64,000 nt of DNA from Deltaproteobacteria bacterium (GCA_017303575.1 JAFLCL010000015.1:1-64000); one strand, 5' to 3'. Positions 17,993 through 34,098 are shown, counted from the stretch's first letter. The notes: generated by a model not told the origin, from the letters alone. Numbers and translations: made by a program.

Positions 17993-18925
17993 CTAGCGCT
18001 TCAGCGTAGCCTTCGCCGCGACGGCCTCGTCCACCGCACGCGCGTGGGCGGCGCGGTCTTCGGCCGTCAGCACGCGCACGACGACGCTCGCGGCCGCGAG
18101 CCCGAACGTCCCGGTGACGAACGACGCCGAGCCGTCGATGCGCGCGCGCTTGTCGCAGGTGTAGACGCCGTTGTCCTTGTTGGGACAGACGCACACGAAG
18201 CCCTGTCCGTCGTCGTACGAGATCGGCGCGGGCACCGCCTGCTGCTCGTCCGAGAACACAGCGGTGATGCCCGTCGCCGTGCCGCGCTCGACGGCCAGAC
18301 CGTACTGCTTGCGCAGGATGCCGCGTACGTCCCGCGCGAGGCCGCAGCCTTCGGTGTCCGCCAGGTCCGAGACACGGACGCGCGTGGGATCGAGGCGACC
18401 CGCTGCGCCCATCGAGCTCACCACCGGAATCCCTCGCGCGAGGCACTGCGAGAGCAGGTGCGCCTTGGCAGAGATCGAGTCGATGGCATCGACGACGAAG
18501 TCGATCGGGCCACCCAGCACGGCGTCACCGAGGTGCGTGTCCGCCTTGGTGGCCTCGTAGAACTCGAGCACTGGGACGATCGTCGACGTCGGAGAGATCA
18601 AGCGAAGTCGCTCCGCCATGATCTCTGCCTTCGCCTTCCCGACGTTGCCCTTCATCGCGTGCAGCTGTCGGTTGGTGTTGGTCACGCACACGTCGTCGAA
18701 GTCGACGAGCCCCAGCGTGCCGACGGCGCTGCGCGCGAGCGCCTCGGCCGCGAACGAGCCCACGCCGCCCATCCCGAAGATCATCACGCGCGCCGACATC
18801 AAGCGATGCAGGCCCGGCTCGGTGAAGAGGCGCGCGGCGCGATCGAAGCGGCGGTGCGTCTTGTGCGCAGGCTCCGCGTGCACGGAGGTGCTCGCGGGAG
18901 ACGTGTCGGCCATGGGGAGCGGCAT
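17993..18925 (-). CDS. tcdA: tRNA threonylcarbamoyladenosine dehydratase
   Basis: 310 residues from ATG 18925 (a second ATG, 18913, is four codons later). It belongs to the E1-like ThiF/MoeB fold; GMGGVGSFAAEALARS carries the nucleotide loop, and LVDFDDVCVTNTNRQ and VVDAIDSISAK are the next family blocks. TcdA uses ATP to cyclise t6A37 of tRNAs to ct6A, improving decoding of ANN codons. The separation from the STAND gene (convergent, 12 bases) suggests its own promoter, in the 100-base gap with the divergent gene at 19027. Confidence 0.92.
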   Translation of the reverse strand: MPLPMADTSPASTSVHAEPAHKTHRRFDRAARLFTEPGLHRLMSARVMIFGMGGVGSFAAEALARSAVGTLGLVDFDDVCVTNTNRQLHAMKGNVGKAKAEIMAERLRLISPTSTIVPVLEFYEATKADTHLGDAVLGGPIDFVVDAIDSISAKAHLLSQCLARGIPVVSSMGAAGRLDPTRVRVSDLADTEGCGLARDVRGILRKQYGLAVERGTATGITAVFSDEQQAVPAPISYDDGQGFVCVCPNKDNGVYTCDKRARIDGSASFVTGTFGLAAASVVVRVLTAEDRAAHARAVDEAVAAKATLKR

Positions 18926-19026
18926 CGCGCAGTGATAGCAGGACTCGTCGGCGCGCCCTAAGCTCCGCGCATGCTCGTACGAGCCCTTCGTCGTCTCGGC
19001 GTGGTCCCGATGTCGAGAACGTTCTG

Positions 19027-20205
19027 ATGCATCGCGCCTCGCTCGTACCGTCGCTGCTCGTGCTCGCGGGCTGCTCGCTCGATCTCGATCGGCTGCGAAC
19101 GCGCGACGTGGGCACCGAAGCGCTCGACGTGGGCGCGGCCCTCGACACGCCGACCTCGCCGCTCGACGCAGCGGCCGACGATGCCCCGTCCCCACGCGAC
19201 ACGCTCGGGGTGCTTCGCACCCATCCGGCCGGCAGCATGCAAGCGTTCACCGTGGCGCGCGACGACGCTGGCGCGTGGCTCGTCTACGGCGGCGCGGCGA
19301 CCGTCGTCACCGAGGTGTCGCGCTCCGAGTGCGAAGCGCACGCCGGGCGCGATCACGTCACGGCGTTCGACACCAAGCTCCTCGCCGTCGCCGACCTCGA
19401 CGACGACGGAGACCTCGACGTGGTGGCAGCCAACGGGGACGGGTTCGTGCCGATCCACTCGCAGCCAGATCGCGCGCTCTCCCTCGGCGTGCTCACCCCG
19501 CACGGGGTCGGGCAGGTGACGGCGATCGACGTGGGGCACTTCGGCGGCGATGCCTCGATCGACCTCGTCCTCTTCGGTGCGGTACGGGAGACGGCGCTCT
19601 ACACGCAACAGGCAGGGCGGTTCCTCGTCGGCAGCCCAGTCGCCGCCGCGCCGATGGACGCCACCATCCTCGACGGCGCGGTCCTCGACCAGAACGGAGA
19701 CGGCATCGACGACCTCGTCCGCCTCCTCTCGCGCGCGACGCCTTCGGGATCGAGCCTGGAGTACTTCCAGGCGACGAGCGCGGGAACGTTCGGCGCCCCT
19801 GCGTACCAGGGCGTGGGAACGACGCGGCGCCTGCGAGCGTTCGACCGCGCGTCGAGCGCGGCGTCGGGCACCAACGACGAGGTCTTCATCACGACGGCCG
19901 ACGGCACCGATCGCTGGGACATCCCACCGACGACACGAACGGTGCGCGACGTCGCTTTCGCCGACGTCCATGCGGGGGCTCCCGACGAGCTCGTCGTCGC
20001 CTATGCCGACGGTGTCGTCAGCGTCTACGACGTCGGAACACCGGCGGAGCTGACGCACTGGCAGAGCGTCGAGCTCGACGGCCCGGACACATCCCTCGAT
20101 GCCCTCGTCGCGCTCGACCTCGACCTCGATGGCTCCGACGAGATCTTCGTGAGCGCCGGCGAAGCGATCGTGATCCTGGGCCTTCGTCCCGCCGACTGCC
20201 CCTGA
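19027..20205 (+). CDS. FG-GAP/VCBS-repeat lipoprotein
   Basis: 392 residues. MHRASLVPSLLVLAGCS is a short lipoprotein signal, followed by an Asp/Ala/Pro linker. The body contains calcium-binding FG-GAP/VCBS motifs: VADLDDDGDLDVVAANGDG, VLDQNGDGIDDLVRLL and LDLDLDGSDEIFVS, the DxDxDG loop of integrin-like beta-propeller blades. Such proteins usually form seven-bladed propellers on the surface; ligand unknown. Convergent with the TatD gene, 33 bases between stops. Confidence 0.82.
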   Translation: MHRASLVPSLLVLAGCSLDLDRLRTRDVGTEALDVGAALDTPTSPLDAAADDAPSPRDTLGVLRTHPAGSMQAFTVARDDAGAWLVYGGAATVVTEVSRSECEAHAGRDHVTAFDTKLLAVADLDDDGDLDVVAANGDGFVPIHSQPDRALSLGVLTPHGVGQVTAIDVGHFGGDASIDLVLFGAVRETALYTQQAGRFLVGSPVAAAPMDATILDGAVLDQNGDGIDDLVRLLSRATPSGSSLEYFQATSAGTFGAPAYQGVGTTRRLRAFDRASSAASGTNDEVFITTADGTDRWDIPPTTRTVRDVAFADVHAGAPDELVVAYADGVVSVYDVGTPAELTHWQSVELDGPDTSLDALVALDLDLDGSDEIFVSAGEAIVILGLRPADCP

Positions 20206-20238
20206 CTGCGCCACCGACGCGGAGAGGGCTGCGCCGCA

Positions 20239-21024
20239 TCACGGGCCGAACAGTCGCACGGCGTTGGCCCCGATGGACGTGACGAGCACCTCTGACGGCT
20301 CGTCCCGCAGCGTCACGAGCGCATCGAGCACGGCGACGAGCTGCCCCGGCTCGCCGGTGCGGGAGGGCGAGCCGTGAACGTACGTGCCGGGCGCGTCGGT
20401 CTCGAGCAAGAGGCGTTCGATCGGCACGACTCGCGCGGCCTCCTTGGGGCGCTTCGCGCGCGGCCACGTGATCGACGGACCGATCCCGAAGAAGAAGCCG
20501 AGCGCGCTCCACCGCGGCACGAGCGCCGCCGGCCCTCCGAACGCATGCAGCACGGCGCCGTGAGGACGTGGTCCGAGCGCCTCGAAGAACGCGAGCGCGT
20601 GGCCCATCGCGTCGAGCACGTGCACGACGAGCGGCAGACCCAGCGCGTCCGCCACCTCCACGTGGGCTCGCACGATCTCCGACTGCCGAACGAGCGAGAC
20701 CCCGCTCTCCTTCGCGATGGCGCCGTCGAAGCCGCACTCACCGATCGCGACAGCTCCGTAGAGGCGCGCCGCAGCCGCCAGATCCGCGAGGCCATCGGCC
20801 AGATCCGCGTCGGCGAGCTCGGGCAGGCACTGGGGATGGATGCCGATCGCGATCGACACCGACGCATGACGCTCGGCGAGGGCGGCCAGCGTCGGCCACT
20901 GCCGCGGCTCGACGCCAGGCACCAGCACCCGCGTCACCCCGCGGTCCCGTGCGCGCGAGAGCGCACCCTCGACGTCGTCGCCGAGCGGCGGAGCGTCGAG
21001 GTGGCAGTGCGTGTCGAAGAGCAT
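20239..21024 (-). CDS. TatD family metal-dependent hydrolase
   Basis: 261 residues. The full metal set is present: DTHCHLD at the N-terminus, AIGIHPQ, GECGFD, VVHVLD, VLHAFGG and ETDAPG (about residue 218). TatD proteins are TIM-barrel deoxyribonucleases or deacylases that act on DNA ends or misincorporated aminoacyl groups. It lies 19 bases downstream of the fumarase gene on the same strand, so the two may be cotranscribed, with no known functional tie. Cytoplasmic. Confidence 0.93.
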   Translation of the reverse strand: MLFDTHCHLDAPPLGDDVEGALSRARDRGVTRVLVPGVEPRQWPTLAALAERHASVSIAIGIHPQCLPELADADLADGLADLAAAARLYGAVAIGECGFDGAIAKESGVSLVRQSEIVRAHVEVADALGLPLVVHVLDAMGHALAFFEALGPRPHGAVLHAFGGPAALVPRWSALGFFFGIGPSITWPRAKRPKEAARVVPIERLLLETDAPGTYVHGSPSRTGEPGQLVAVLDALVTLRDEPSEVLVTSIGANAVRLFGP

Positions 21025-21043
21025 CAGCGCGTATCGAGGAGCA

Positions 21044-22699
21044 TCAGCCCGTGACGGGCAGCTTCTTCGCAGGCTCGACTGCCTTGCCTGTCAGCGCCGC
21101 GAAGAAGTCGTTGCCCTTGTCGTCGACCACGATGAACGCGGGGAAATCGACGACGTCGATCTTCCACACAGCCTCCATGCCGAGCTCCGGATACTCGAGC
21201 ACTTCGACCTTCTTGATGCAGTCCTGCGCGAGACGCGCCGCCGGGCCACCGATCGATCCCAGGTAGAAGCCGCCGTGCTTCTTGCACGCCTCGGTGACCT
21301 GCAAAGAGCGATTGCCCTTCGCGAGCATCACCAGGCTGCCCCCTGCCGCCTGGAACGCATCGACGTAGCTGTCCATGCGCCCGGCCGTCGTGGGACCGAA
21401 GCTGCCCGAGGCCATACCCTGAGGCGTCTTGGCGGGACCTGCGTAGTAGACGCAGTGATTCTTCAGGTACTCGGGCAGGCCCTGTCCAGCGTCCAATCGC
21501 TCCTGGATCTTGGCGTGCGCGATGTCGCGCGCGACGACCATCGGGCCCGTCAGCGACAGGCGTGTCTTGATCGGATGCTTCGAGAGGAGCTGTCGAATCT
21601 CGCTCATCGGGCGGGTGAGATCGATCTTCACCACGTCACCGTCGAGCTCGTCGTGCGTCGTGTCCGGCAGGTACTTCGCCGGATCGGACTCGAGCTCTTC
21701 GAGGAAGACTCCGTCCCTCGTGATCTTCCCCAGCGCCTGACGATCCGCGGAGCAGCTCACGGCGATGGCGACGGGGCAACTGGCACCATGGCGCGGGAGC
21801 CGAATCACGCGGACGTCGTGACAGAAGTACTTGCCGCCGAACTGCGCGCCGATGCCGAGCGTCTGCGTGAGCGCGAGCACCTCCGCCTCGAGCTCCACGT
21901 CACGAAAGCCACGCCCCATCGCGTTGCCGGTCGAGGGCAGTGTGTCGAGGTAGCGCGCCGACGCGTACTTCGCGGTCTTGAGCGCGTACTCGGCGCTCGT
22001 TCCGCCCACGACGATCGCGAGGTGGTAGGGCGGGCAGGCCGCCGTGCCGAGAGACTTGAGGTTCTTCTCCAGAAACGCTCGCATCGACTTGGGGTTCAAG
22101 AGCGCTTTGGTCTCTTGGTAGAGATAGCTCTTGTTCGCCGAGCCACCGCCCTTGGCCATGAAGAGGAACTTGTAGGCCTCGCCGTCGGTCGCGTAGAGCT
22201 CGATCTGGGCAGGCAGGTTGTCGCCCGTGTTCTTCTCGTTCCACATGTCGAGCGGCGCCAGCTGCGAATAGCGGAGGTTGAGCGTTCGGTAGGCGCGCGC
22301 GATCCCGCGAGAGAGCGCAGCCTCGTCCTGGCCAGGCGTCAAGACGTGCTGACCACGCTTGCCCATGACGATCGCCGTGCCCGTGTCCTGGCACATCGGG
22401 AGCACGCCACCTGCCGCGATGTTCGCGTTCTTGAGGAGATCGAGCGCGACGAAACGATCGTTGGGCGACGCCTCGGGGTCCTCGAGGATCTTCTTGAGCT
22501 GCGCGAGGTGACCGGGCCGGAGCTTGTGCGCGATGTCGCGCATCGCCTCGTACGCGAGGACCTCGAGCGCTTCGGGCGCGACCTCGAGGAACGTGCGGGC
22601 GCCGGCCTCGAAGGTGCGGATGTGCTCGCTGGTGATCTTCCGGTACGGGGTCTCGTCCTTGCCGAGAGGCAGGATCTCCTGGAACACGATCTCCGACAT
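21044..22699 (-). CDS. fumA: Class I (iron-sulfur) fumarate hydratase
   Basis: 551 residues, the family length. It interconverts fumarate and malate in the TCA cycle using an oxygen-sensitive [4Fe-4S] cluster. Cluster-ligand candidates are the cysteines in MCQDTGTA (about residue 102), ACPPYH (about 221) and VSCSADR (about 315); GGGSANKS and GKPVTG-like KLPVTG at the end are standard blocks. A strong AAGGAG lies seven bases before the ATG. It sits 83 bases downstream of the MopE block on the same strand, and may have its own promoter. Cytoplasmic. Confidence 0.96.
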   Translation of the reverse strand: MSEIVFQEILPLGKDETPYRKITSEHIRTFEAGARTFLEVAPEALEVLAYEAMRDIAHKLRPGHLAQLKKILEDPEASPNDRFVALDLLKNANIAAGGVLPMCQDTGTAIVMGKRGQHVLTPGQDEAALSRGIARAYRTLNLRYSQLAPLDMWNEKNTGDNLPAQIELYATDGEAYKFLFMAKGGGSANKSYLYQETKALLNPKSMRAFLEKNLKSLGTAACPPYHLAIVVGGTSAEYALKTAKYASARYLDTLPSTGNAMGRGFRDVELEAEVLALTQTLGIGAQFGGKYFCHDVRVIRLPRHGASCPVAIAVSCSADRQALGKITRDGVFLEELESDPAKYLPDTTHDELDGDVVKIDLTRPMSEIRQLLSKHPIKTRLSLTGPMVVARDIAHAKIQERLDAGQGLPEYLKNHCVYYAGPAKTPQGMASGSFGPTTAGRMDSYVDAFQAAGGSLVMLAKGNRSLQVTEACKKHGGFYLGSIGGPAARLAQDCIKKVEVLEYPELGMEAVWKIDVVDFPAFIVVDDKGNDFFAALTGKAVEPAKKLPVTG

Positions 22700-22782
22700 C
22701 GATGGACTCCTTGCGACGCGCGCAGCCTACTCGATCGGCTCGAGCAGACCGCCTCGAGTTCGCGTGCAGCGGGCGCGCGTGA

Positions 22783-25700
22783 TCAGAAGGGCCGAGTCGA
22801 GAACACGATGGGGTCGCCGTTGCCCGGAGAGCCGTACGAGACGCCGCCGAGCACACCCGCGGAGGCGACCGCGCCTCCGATGACGTTCGTACCGTCGGCC
22901 CGTGCGGCGAGGCAGAGGGGCTCGAGCGCATGGGTCGACGCGATGCGGGCGAACTCGATCAAGGTTCCCGTGTTCCCGATGCGCGCGAAGTACGGGCTCA
23001 CGATGCCATCGGTCGGGATCGGCGCCCCCGCGAAGGTGCCACCGCCCGTGGTCCCGAACACCAACCGCAGGTTGCCGGTCGCGTCGTAGCGGATGCGACG
23101 GATCCCTTCGACGAGCGACACGGTCCCTGCGTGACCCACGGCCCACGCGACGGTGCTGCTCGTGTAGTCGACCGCGCCGACGAAGCCGCCTTCGCTCGCG
23201 CCGATGAGCGTCGTCGAGCCGACGGTGGTGCTCGTGGTGTAGCGGCCCGAGAACGCCCAGCGCGCAGGCCCGACACGCACGTCGGTGATCCCTTCGTCGC
23301 TCGGCGTGGCGATGGCGACCGAGTGCGCGCATCCCGAGAGCGCCCCGCTGCAGCGCAGGAGCCAGCCGTCGTTGTTGCCGCCGGCCGTGAACGTGCGGCC
23401 GCCGAAGGTCCAGCTCGACCCGCTGTAGATGCCGCCGAGGAAGTAGTCGCCGTCGGAGTCGCGGTGCGCGAGCGCCTCGATGCTCTGGAAGCCCGTGCCG
23501 CCCACGAGATCCGCGTCGAGCGTTGCTCCGTCACTCCCCGCGAGGACGACGACGAAGCCGTCGTCCGATCCACTGAGGGGAGCGACGACGCCGGGCGCGA
23601 GATCCGACGCGACGTAGCCGCCGACGTAGACCGTCGCGCCCGAATTCGACACGTCGAGCGCGCGCGCATCGGCACCCGTCGTCGTGGCGAGGAGGCGGCT
23701 CCAGCTCAACGCGCCCGTGCTCGTGGAGAGCGACAGCACCATGGGATGTGCAGGCGCGGTGACCGACGCGATCGTCGTCGTGTCGAATCGGAGATCACCC
23801 GCGCCGCCTGCGCTCCCCGCGATGAAGACCGAGCTGCCGCGCACCACGAGCCGCAGCGCGATCACGTTCACCGACGTGGTGCCATTGAGGTTGTGCACCC
23901 AGCGGATCGCACCCGCGGGATCGAACGACACGACGAGGGCGCCGAACGCTGCCGTGGTGTACGTCGTCGAGGCCAACAACGTCTCGGTCGAGTAGCCCGC
24001 GAGCACGTACGCGTTGCCCGACGCGTCGACGTCCACGTCCATCGCGGTGAGGAAGTAGTCGAGGCGAGGCGTGTCGTCCCCGATGGTCCCCCAGCCGACC
24101 GCCCACCGAACGGAGGGACACGAGGCCGCCATCGTCTCGCAGCCATCGCCTCCCGTGCCGAGATCGCCGTTGCAGTCGAGGTAGCCCGGTTCGCAGCCGA
24201 GCGCGCCGCAGAGGCCGGCCACGCAGACACCGCTCGCGCGAGGCTCGCTGCATGCACGCCCGCACACGCCGCAGTGGAGCGGATTGGTGCTCGTCGATGT
24301 CTCGCAGCCCGTGCCGTGCAGGCCATCGCAGTCACCGAAGCCCGGGCTGCACCCGATCACCTCGCAGCCGCCCACGGCGCACGTCCAGCTCGCGTTCATG
24401 CCCGTGCACGCTCGACCACACACTCGGCAGCTCGAGAGCGTCGCCCCGTCGGTCTCGCAGCCGTTGGCGTCGATCGCGTCGCAGTTCAGCCGACTGCCGG
24501 TGCAGCTCTCCACGCGACAGGTCGAGCTCACACAACGCCAGCCCGCCCCGAGCCCCGTGCACTCGCGCGCACACGCGCCGCAGTGACGCACGTCGGTCGA
24601 GAGGTCGGTCTCGCACGATCCGTTCATGTCGCAGTCACCACGACCGGGCAGGCAACCGCCCGTCGGCTCACACACGCGACTGAGAGCATTGCAGCGCGTC
24701 ATCGCCGGACATGCGTCGCCGCAGCGCGCGCAGTGCGCGTCGGTGCCGAGGGTCGTCTCGCAGCCGTCACCGACCTCGAGCGATCCGTTGCAGTCGTCGC
24801 GCCCCTCGCGACACGCGACGCCACACGACTCGCTCACGCAGATCGGCACGGTCCCTGCGACCGGCGTGGGGCACACCACGCCGCACGCGCCGCAGTTCGA
24901 AGGATCCGCGGTCACGTCCGCCTCGCACCCGTTGCCCGCGAGGCCATCGCAGTCCGCCGTGGGCGCGTCGCACGTCAGCACGTCACGACAGCGCCCCGCG
25001 ATGCATGCGCGCGGCGTGTCGATCGAAGTGCAGCTCTCGGCCCCGAGCTCTTCGTCGACGCGTCCGTCGCAGTCCTCGTCGCGCTCGTTGCATCGCTCGC
25101 TCATCGTCGGGTGTCGATCGACGTCCGCGTCGTCGCAGTCGCCGGCACGCTCGAGGTAGCCGGGCGTGCTCCCGCAACCGAAGATCACGCCGCTCGCGTC
25201 GCTGCCCCAGCCGTCGCCATCGGCGTCGCGGAAGTAGCTCGTCTGCGCGACGCCCTCGTCGATCGACGCGTCGCAGTCGTTGTCGCGCCCATCGCAGATC
25301 TCGCTCGCTCCGGGACCGCTCGCGCTCGAGCGGTCGTCGCAGTCCGCGCGGTCCATCGCAGGCCGAGGCGTGCACGCCGCATCGGGTCGTCCATCGAGAT
25401 CGTCGTCCTCGAGATCGCCCGCAGTGATCACGTAGTCGGCTGCGCCGTTGCAGTCGTCGTCGATCCCGTTGCAGAGCTCGGCCTGCGCGGGGTGGCGAGC
25501 GCGATCGTCGTCGTCGCAGTCCGTGCCGAGCAGCGAGTACGTGCCCGAGGGACGCGCACACGAGCGTGTCTCGCGCGCGGGATCGCCGAAGCCGTCGCCG
25601 TCGACATCCTCGTACCAGCTCACGACGTCGGGGACGTCCGCGGGGTCGGGCGTTCCGTCGCAGTCGTTGTCGATGCCGTCGCACGCCTCGAAGAGTGAGG

Positions 25701-26451
25701 GGCTGCGCAGCGCGCTCGTGTCGTCGCAGTCGTCGTCGAGCGTCGAGACTCCGCCGCTCGTCGCGCACGCGGTGCTCGCCGTGCTCGGGTCGCCGTGACC
25801 GTCTCCGTCGAGGTCGCGGTAGACGACGACGAGCACCCCTTCGTCGATCCGTCCGTCGCAGTCGTCGTCGATGGCGTTGCAGACCTCGCTGCCCTCGGGG
25901 CTCGCGCCGCGCACCGCGTCGTTGCAGTCCTCGCCACAGACGCTGCCGTTGCAGCACTGCGCGTCGATGAACCCATCGCCGTCTCCATCGCGCCCGCCCA
26001 AGGTCGATGGGTCACAGTCCTCGTCCACACCGGATGCGTCACACTGCTCGCGGGCGCCGGGGTGGGTCGTGCCGACCGCGTCGTCGCAGTCGTCACCGAG
26101 CGGCATGCCGCGCGCGTCGAGGCAGCTCAGCGCCGCGTGACCGTCCGCGTCCGCGTCGAGCGCGCGGTGCGCACATCCGCGAAGCTCCTCGGAGCAGACG
26201 TCGGTCGTGCACGCGATCGTGTCGTCACAGTCGAGCGCGATGCCGCGCACGCACCGCCCGCCCTCGCAGCGGCTCTCTCCGTTGCACACGAGCCCGTCCT
26301 CACAGTCCTCGTCGAGCGAGCACGAGGGCGCGGCGTCCAGACCCGCGTCCTCGCGCGACACCGACGCGTCGACGTCGGGCGAGCCGCCGCAGCCCGCGAT
26401 GCACGCGAGAGCAGACACGACGATCACTTGCCAGAACGCCCTCGAGCTCAT
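22783..26451 (-). CDS. MopE-like DCDD lipoprotein with beta-propeller-like C-terminus
   Basis: 1222 residues. The signal ends in ACIAGCGG; an Asp/Ala linker follows. Residues about 40-470 hold a Cys-rich unit (CNGESRCEGGRC) and six units of the MopE putative metal-binding pattern DC(D/N)D...C(N/D)..D.DCDG..DE, in the same order as in its two upstream paralogues. Residues about 470-770 hold five or six knots of the type DCDG..NGCE...HCG.CGR.C. From about 778 to 1222 the protein is beta-rich, with repeated GNAYVLAGY, SVFIAGSAG and ATVYVGGY blade-like motifs of an SBBP-type propeller. MopE of Methylococcus is a copper-binding surface protein; metal binding here is inferred. Third gene of an operon; GGAGG precedes the ATG. 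Confidence 0.86.
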   Translation of the reverse strand: MSSRAFWQVIVVSALACIAGCGGSPDVDASVSREDAGLDAAPSCSLDEDCEDGLVCNGESRCEGGRCVRGIALDCDDTIACTTDVCSEELRGCAHRALDADADGHAALSCLDARGMPLGDDCDDAVGTTHPGAREQCDASGVDEDCDPSTLGGRDGDGDGFIDAQCCNGSVCGEDCNDAVRGASPEGSEVCNAIDDDCDGRIDEGVLVVVYRDLDGDGHGDPSTASTACATSGGVSTLDDDCDDTSALRSPSLFEACDGIDNDCDGTPDPADVPDVVSWYEDVDGDGFGDPARETRSCARPSGTYSLLGTDCDDDDRARHPAQAELCNGIDDDCNGAADYVITAGDLEDDDLDGRPDAACTPRPAMDRADCDDRSSASGPGASEICDGRDNDCDASIDEGVAQTSYFRDADGDGWGSDASGVIFGCGSTPGYLERAGDCDDADVDRHPTMSERCNERDEDCDGRVDEELGAESCTSIDTPRACIAGRCRDVLTCDAPTADCDGLAGNGCEADVTADPSNCGACGVVCPTPVAGTVPICVSESCGVACREGRDDCNGSLEVGDGCETTLGTDAHCARCGDACPAMTRCNALSRVCEPTGGCLPGRGDCDMNGSCETDLSTDVRHCGACARECTGLGAGWRCVSSTCRVESCTGSRLNCDAIDANGCETDGATLSSCRVCGRACTGMNASWTCAVGGCEVIGCSPGFGDCDGLHGTGCETSTSTNPLHCGVCGRACSEPRASGVCVAGLCGALGCEPGYLDCNGDLGTGGDGCETMAASCPSVRWAVGWGTIGDDTPRLDYFLTAMDVDVDASGNAYVLAGYSTETLLASTTYTTAAFGALVVSFDPAGAIRWVHNLNGTTSVNVIALRLVVRGSSVFIAGSAGGAGDLRFDTTTIASVTAPAHPMVLSLSTSTGALSWSRLLATTTGADARALDVSNSGATVYVGGYVASDLAPGVVAPLSGSDDGFVVVLAGSDGATLDADLVGGTGFQSIEALAHRDSDGDYFLGGIYSGSSWTFGGRTFTAGGNNDGWLLRCSGALSGCAHSVAIATPSDEGITDVRVGPARWAFSGRYTTSTTVGSTTLIGASEGGFVGAVDYTSSTVAWAVGHAGTVSLVEGIRRIRYDATGNLRLVFGTTGGGTFAGAPIPTDGIVSPYFARIGNTGTLIEFARIASTHALEPLCLAARADGTNVIGGAVASAGVLGGVSYGSPGNGDPIVFSTRPF

Positions 26452-26472
26452 GTGCCTCCGCGAGCTGCGCGA

Positions 26473-31733
<5,261 letters not shown>

Positions 31734-31734
<1 letters not shown>

Positions 31735-33299
31735 CAGCAGCCTCCCGTCGACTCACACCCGTTGACCGCGTTGCCATCGCAGTCGAAACGTCCCTCGACA
31801 CACCCCACCACACGACAGGCCCCGGCGATGCACGCCTGCTCCTGGAAGGTCATCGTGGGACGACAGTCGTTCGAGGCGGGCGCCTCGTCGATGGCGGAGT
31901 CGCAGTCGTCGTCGATGCCGCCGCGTCCCATCACGCAGCGCTCGGCCGCGCCCGGATAGCGGTTCGGATCACGATCATCGCAGTCGCCTCCGCGCGGCGT
32001 GTAGCCGGGGGGCGGCACGCATCCGACGACCACGCCACCGGCGCCTCCGCCATAGCCGTCGCCGTCCTCGTCGCGGAAGTACGCGAAGCTCGCGACCATC
32101 TCGTCCACCGATCCATCGCAGTCGTTGTCGCGTCCATCGCACAGCTCGGCGCCACCGGGCCCGCTCGAAGAGTCGCGATCGTCGCAGTCCGCGGGCACTG
32201 GCGTCGGCGTGCAGCGCGAGTCCGCGATGCGATCGAGGTCGTCGTCCTCGAGATCGCCCGGCGCGATCTCGAAGTCGGCGAGGCCGTTGCAGTCGTCGTC
32301 GCGACCGTTGCAGCGCTCGGCCTGCGCGGGGCTCACTGACGCGAGCGTGTCGTTGCAATCCGTCGCGTAGAGCGACCAGCGGCCCGTCGGGATGGCGCAC
32401 GAGACCGTCGATCGCGACGACGTGCCGAAGCCGTCTCCGTCTTCGTCCGCGTACCACGTCGCGGTGACCGTCGAGTCCGCAGGATCCGGTACGCCGTCGC
32501 AGTCGTTGTCGACGGTGTCGCAGATCTCCGGCAGATCGGGGCTGCGCAACGCGCTGGTGTCGTCGCAGTCGTCGGGCAGCGTGGAGAAGCCGGCGCGCGT
32601 GCCGCACGCCGTCATCGGCGCCATCGGATCGCCGTGCCCGTCGCCGTCCGCGTCGCGGTAGCCCATGACGAGCACACCTTCGTCGATGCGCGTGTCGCAG
32701 TCGTCGTCCGAGCCGTTGCAGACCTCGGTCGCCATCGGGTTCGCGCTACGCGAGGCGTCGTTGCAGTCGTCGCCACACGCCGAGCCGTTGCAGCAGCGCG
32801 CGTCCTGGAAGCCGTCGCCGTCGACGTCGGGACCGAACGTCGTCGCGTCGCAGTCTTCGTCGACGGTCATCGGACGATCGCAGAGCTCGGGCGCGCCGGG
32901 GTTCACCGTCGCGACGGCGTCGTCGCAGTCCTCACCGAACGGCATGCCGCGCGCATCGAGACAGTCGGCGTCGAACACCCCGTCGCCGTCGACGTCGGGT
33001 GGGCGGTTCACGCAGCGACGCAGCTCTTCCGAGCAGAAGTCCGTCGTGCAGTCCAGCATGTCGTCGCAGCGCATCGGGCTGCCCGCGACGCAGAGCCCCT
33101 CCTCGCTGCACGTCTCGTCGCCGTTGCACGCGAGCCCGTCCGCGCACTCGCGATCCTCGCGACACTCGGGGGCTGCATCGAGCGAGGGATCGAAGGCGTC
33201 GGGCGTGAATGCATCGTCGGGCGTCGTGCCCCCGCCGCAACCCGTGGAGCCCGAGACCATGAAGAGAAGGACGGCACAGAAGCGAAGTCTCGACATCAT
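31734..33299 (-). CDS. Short MopE-like DCDD lipoprotein
   Basis: 521 residues from ATG 33299 (second ATG at 33296). Signal ends SGSTGCGGG. It has the Cys head, then the same six DC(D/N)D...DCDG..DE units as the two downstream paralogues, and stops right after a single FDCDGNAVNGCESTGGC knot, as if the longer C-terminal arrays had been cut off. Each unit would present aspartates for Ca2+ or Cu+ style ligands; which metal is not shown by sequence. First of the three MopE genes; its TGA overlaps the next ATG (TGATG). The 52-base gap to the CAP-domain gene upstream allows cotranscription with it. Confidence 0.85.
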
Positions 33300-33351
33300 C
33301 TCGGCAGGGTAACCGAGTCGGCAGCGCGTCGGACAGGTCCCGACCAACGCC

Positions 33352-34002
33352 TCACTGGAAGTTCTGCACCGCCCACACGTCTCCACCCGGCGTCGTGTAG
33401 AAGCCGCACGCGACGCGCGAGAAGCGATCGTTCGTCATGTTGAGGTAGTGGCCGTGCTCGCTGAACGGCTCGCCCGGGCCCTCGTCCCACATCTGCTGCA
33501 GGCATCCGCTGATCGTCTGCGGCACCGATCCCCAGCCCGGACACTCGTTCTGGCCGTAGCCGCCCCCGCAGATCCCGTCACGAAACCCAGCGTGGGGCCC
33601 GCGCCCTTCGCTGTCGTACTGCGCCATCTGATCGGCGCACGCCTCGCCCTCGCGCCAGCGCTGGAGCGGCGGCAGATGCTGGCACTCGCAACGAAACTGG
33701 TTGATGCGTCGCACGCAGTCCTCGGCGGGATCACCCGTCGAGGCCATGACGCTCGGCATGCAGCCCGCGATCGGCGCCATCAGCGGCGTGCCCATCGTGC
33801 AGTCGCCGAGCGGCGCGATGAACGCGTCGGGGCTCGACGACATGAACGCGTCGTCACCGGGCGCGACGGGCGAGTCGCTCGTGCTCGATGCGGCGTCGAC
33901 CGAGGGCGCGCCTGCGGCGTCCTCGTCGCTCGATCGCAGCGTGCCGTCGCACGCAGAGAGAGAAAGGAGAAGAAGCGCGGTCCCGAGGTGCCGTGAGCGC
34001 AT
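33352..34002 (-). CDS. CAP-domain (SCP/PR-1-like) lipoprotein
   Basis: 216 residues from ATG 34002. Lipobox LSLSACDG, then an Asp/Ala/Ser/Pro linker of about 45 residues. The CAP fold is marked by CVRRINQFRCECQHLPPLQR, GRGPHAGF, GQNECPGW and the late HGHYLNMTNDRFSRVACGF, which is the usual GHY/N..N..... position of the second active-site-like His. CAP proteins are secreted and bind sterols, lipids or peptides; enzymatic activity is rare. First gene of the MopE block on this strand and divergent from the beta-oxidation operon. Confidence 0.85.
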   Translation of the reverse strand: MRSRHLGTALLLLSLSACDGTLRSSDEDAAGAPSVDAASSTSDSPVAPGDDAFMSSSPDAFIAPLGDCTMGTPLMAPIAGCMPSVMASTGDPAEDCVRRINQFRCECQHLPPLQRWREGEACADQMAQYDSEGRGPHAGFRDGICGGGYGQNECPGWGSVPQTISGCLQQMWDEGPGEPFSEHGHYLNMTNDRFSRVACGFYTTPGGDVWAVQNFQ

Positions 34003-34069
34003 CCCCCGAGCGTACACGAGCCGCGTGTGCGTTCGGGCACGCGCCCCGAAACCGCGCCGAAAGATGGGG

Positions 34070-34098
34070 TTGACCCCGCCCCGACGGGCCAGGATTAT
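34070..34098 (+). promoter_or_regulatory. Candidate sigma70-like promoter of the MFE-2 operon
   Basis: TTGACC at 34070-34075 and GATTAT at 34093-34098, with a 17-base spacer, lie 90 to 120 bases upstream of the MFE-2 start. The -10 box overlaps the inverted repeat described separately. Confidence 0.5.
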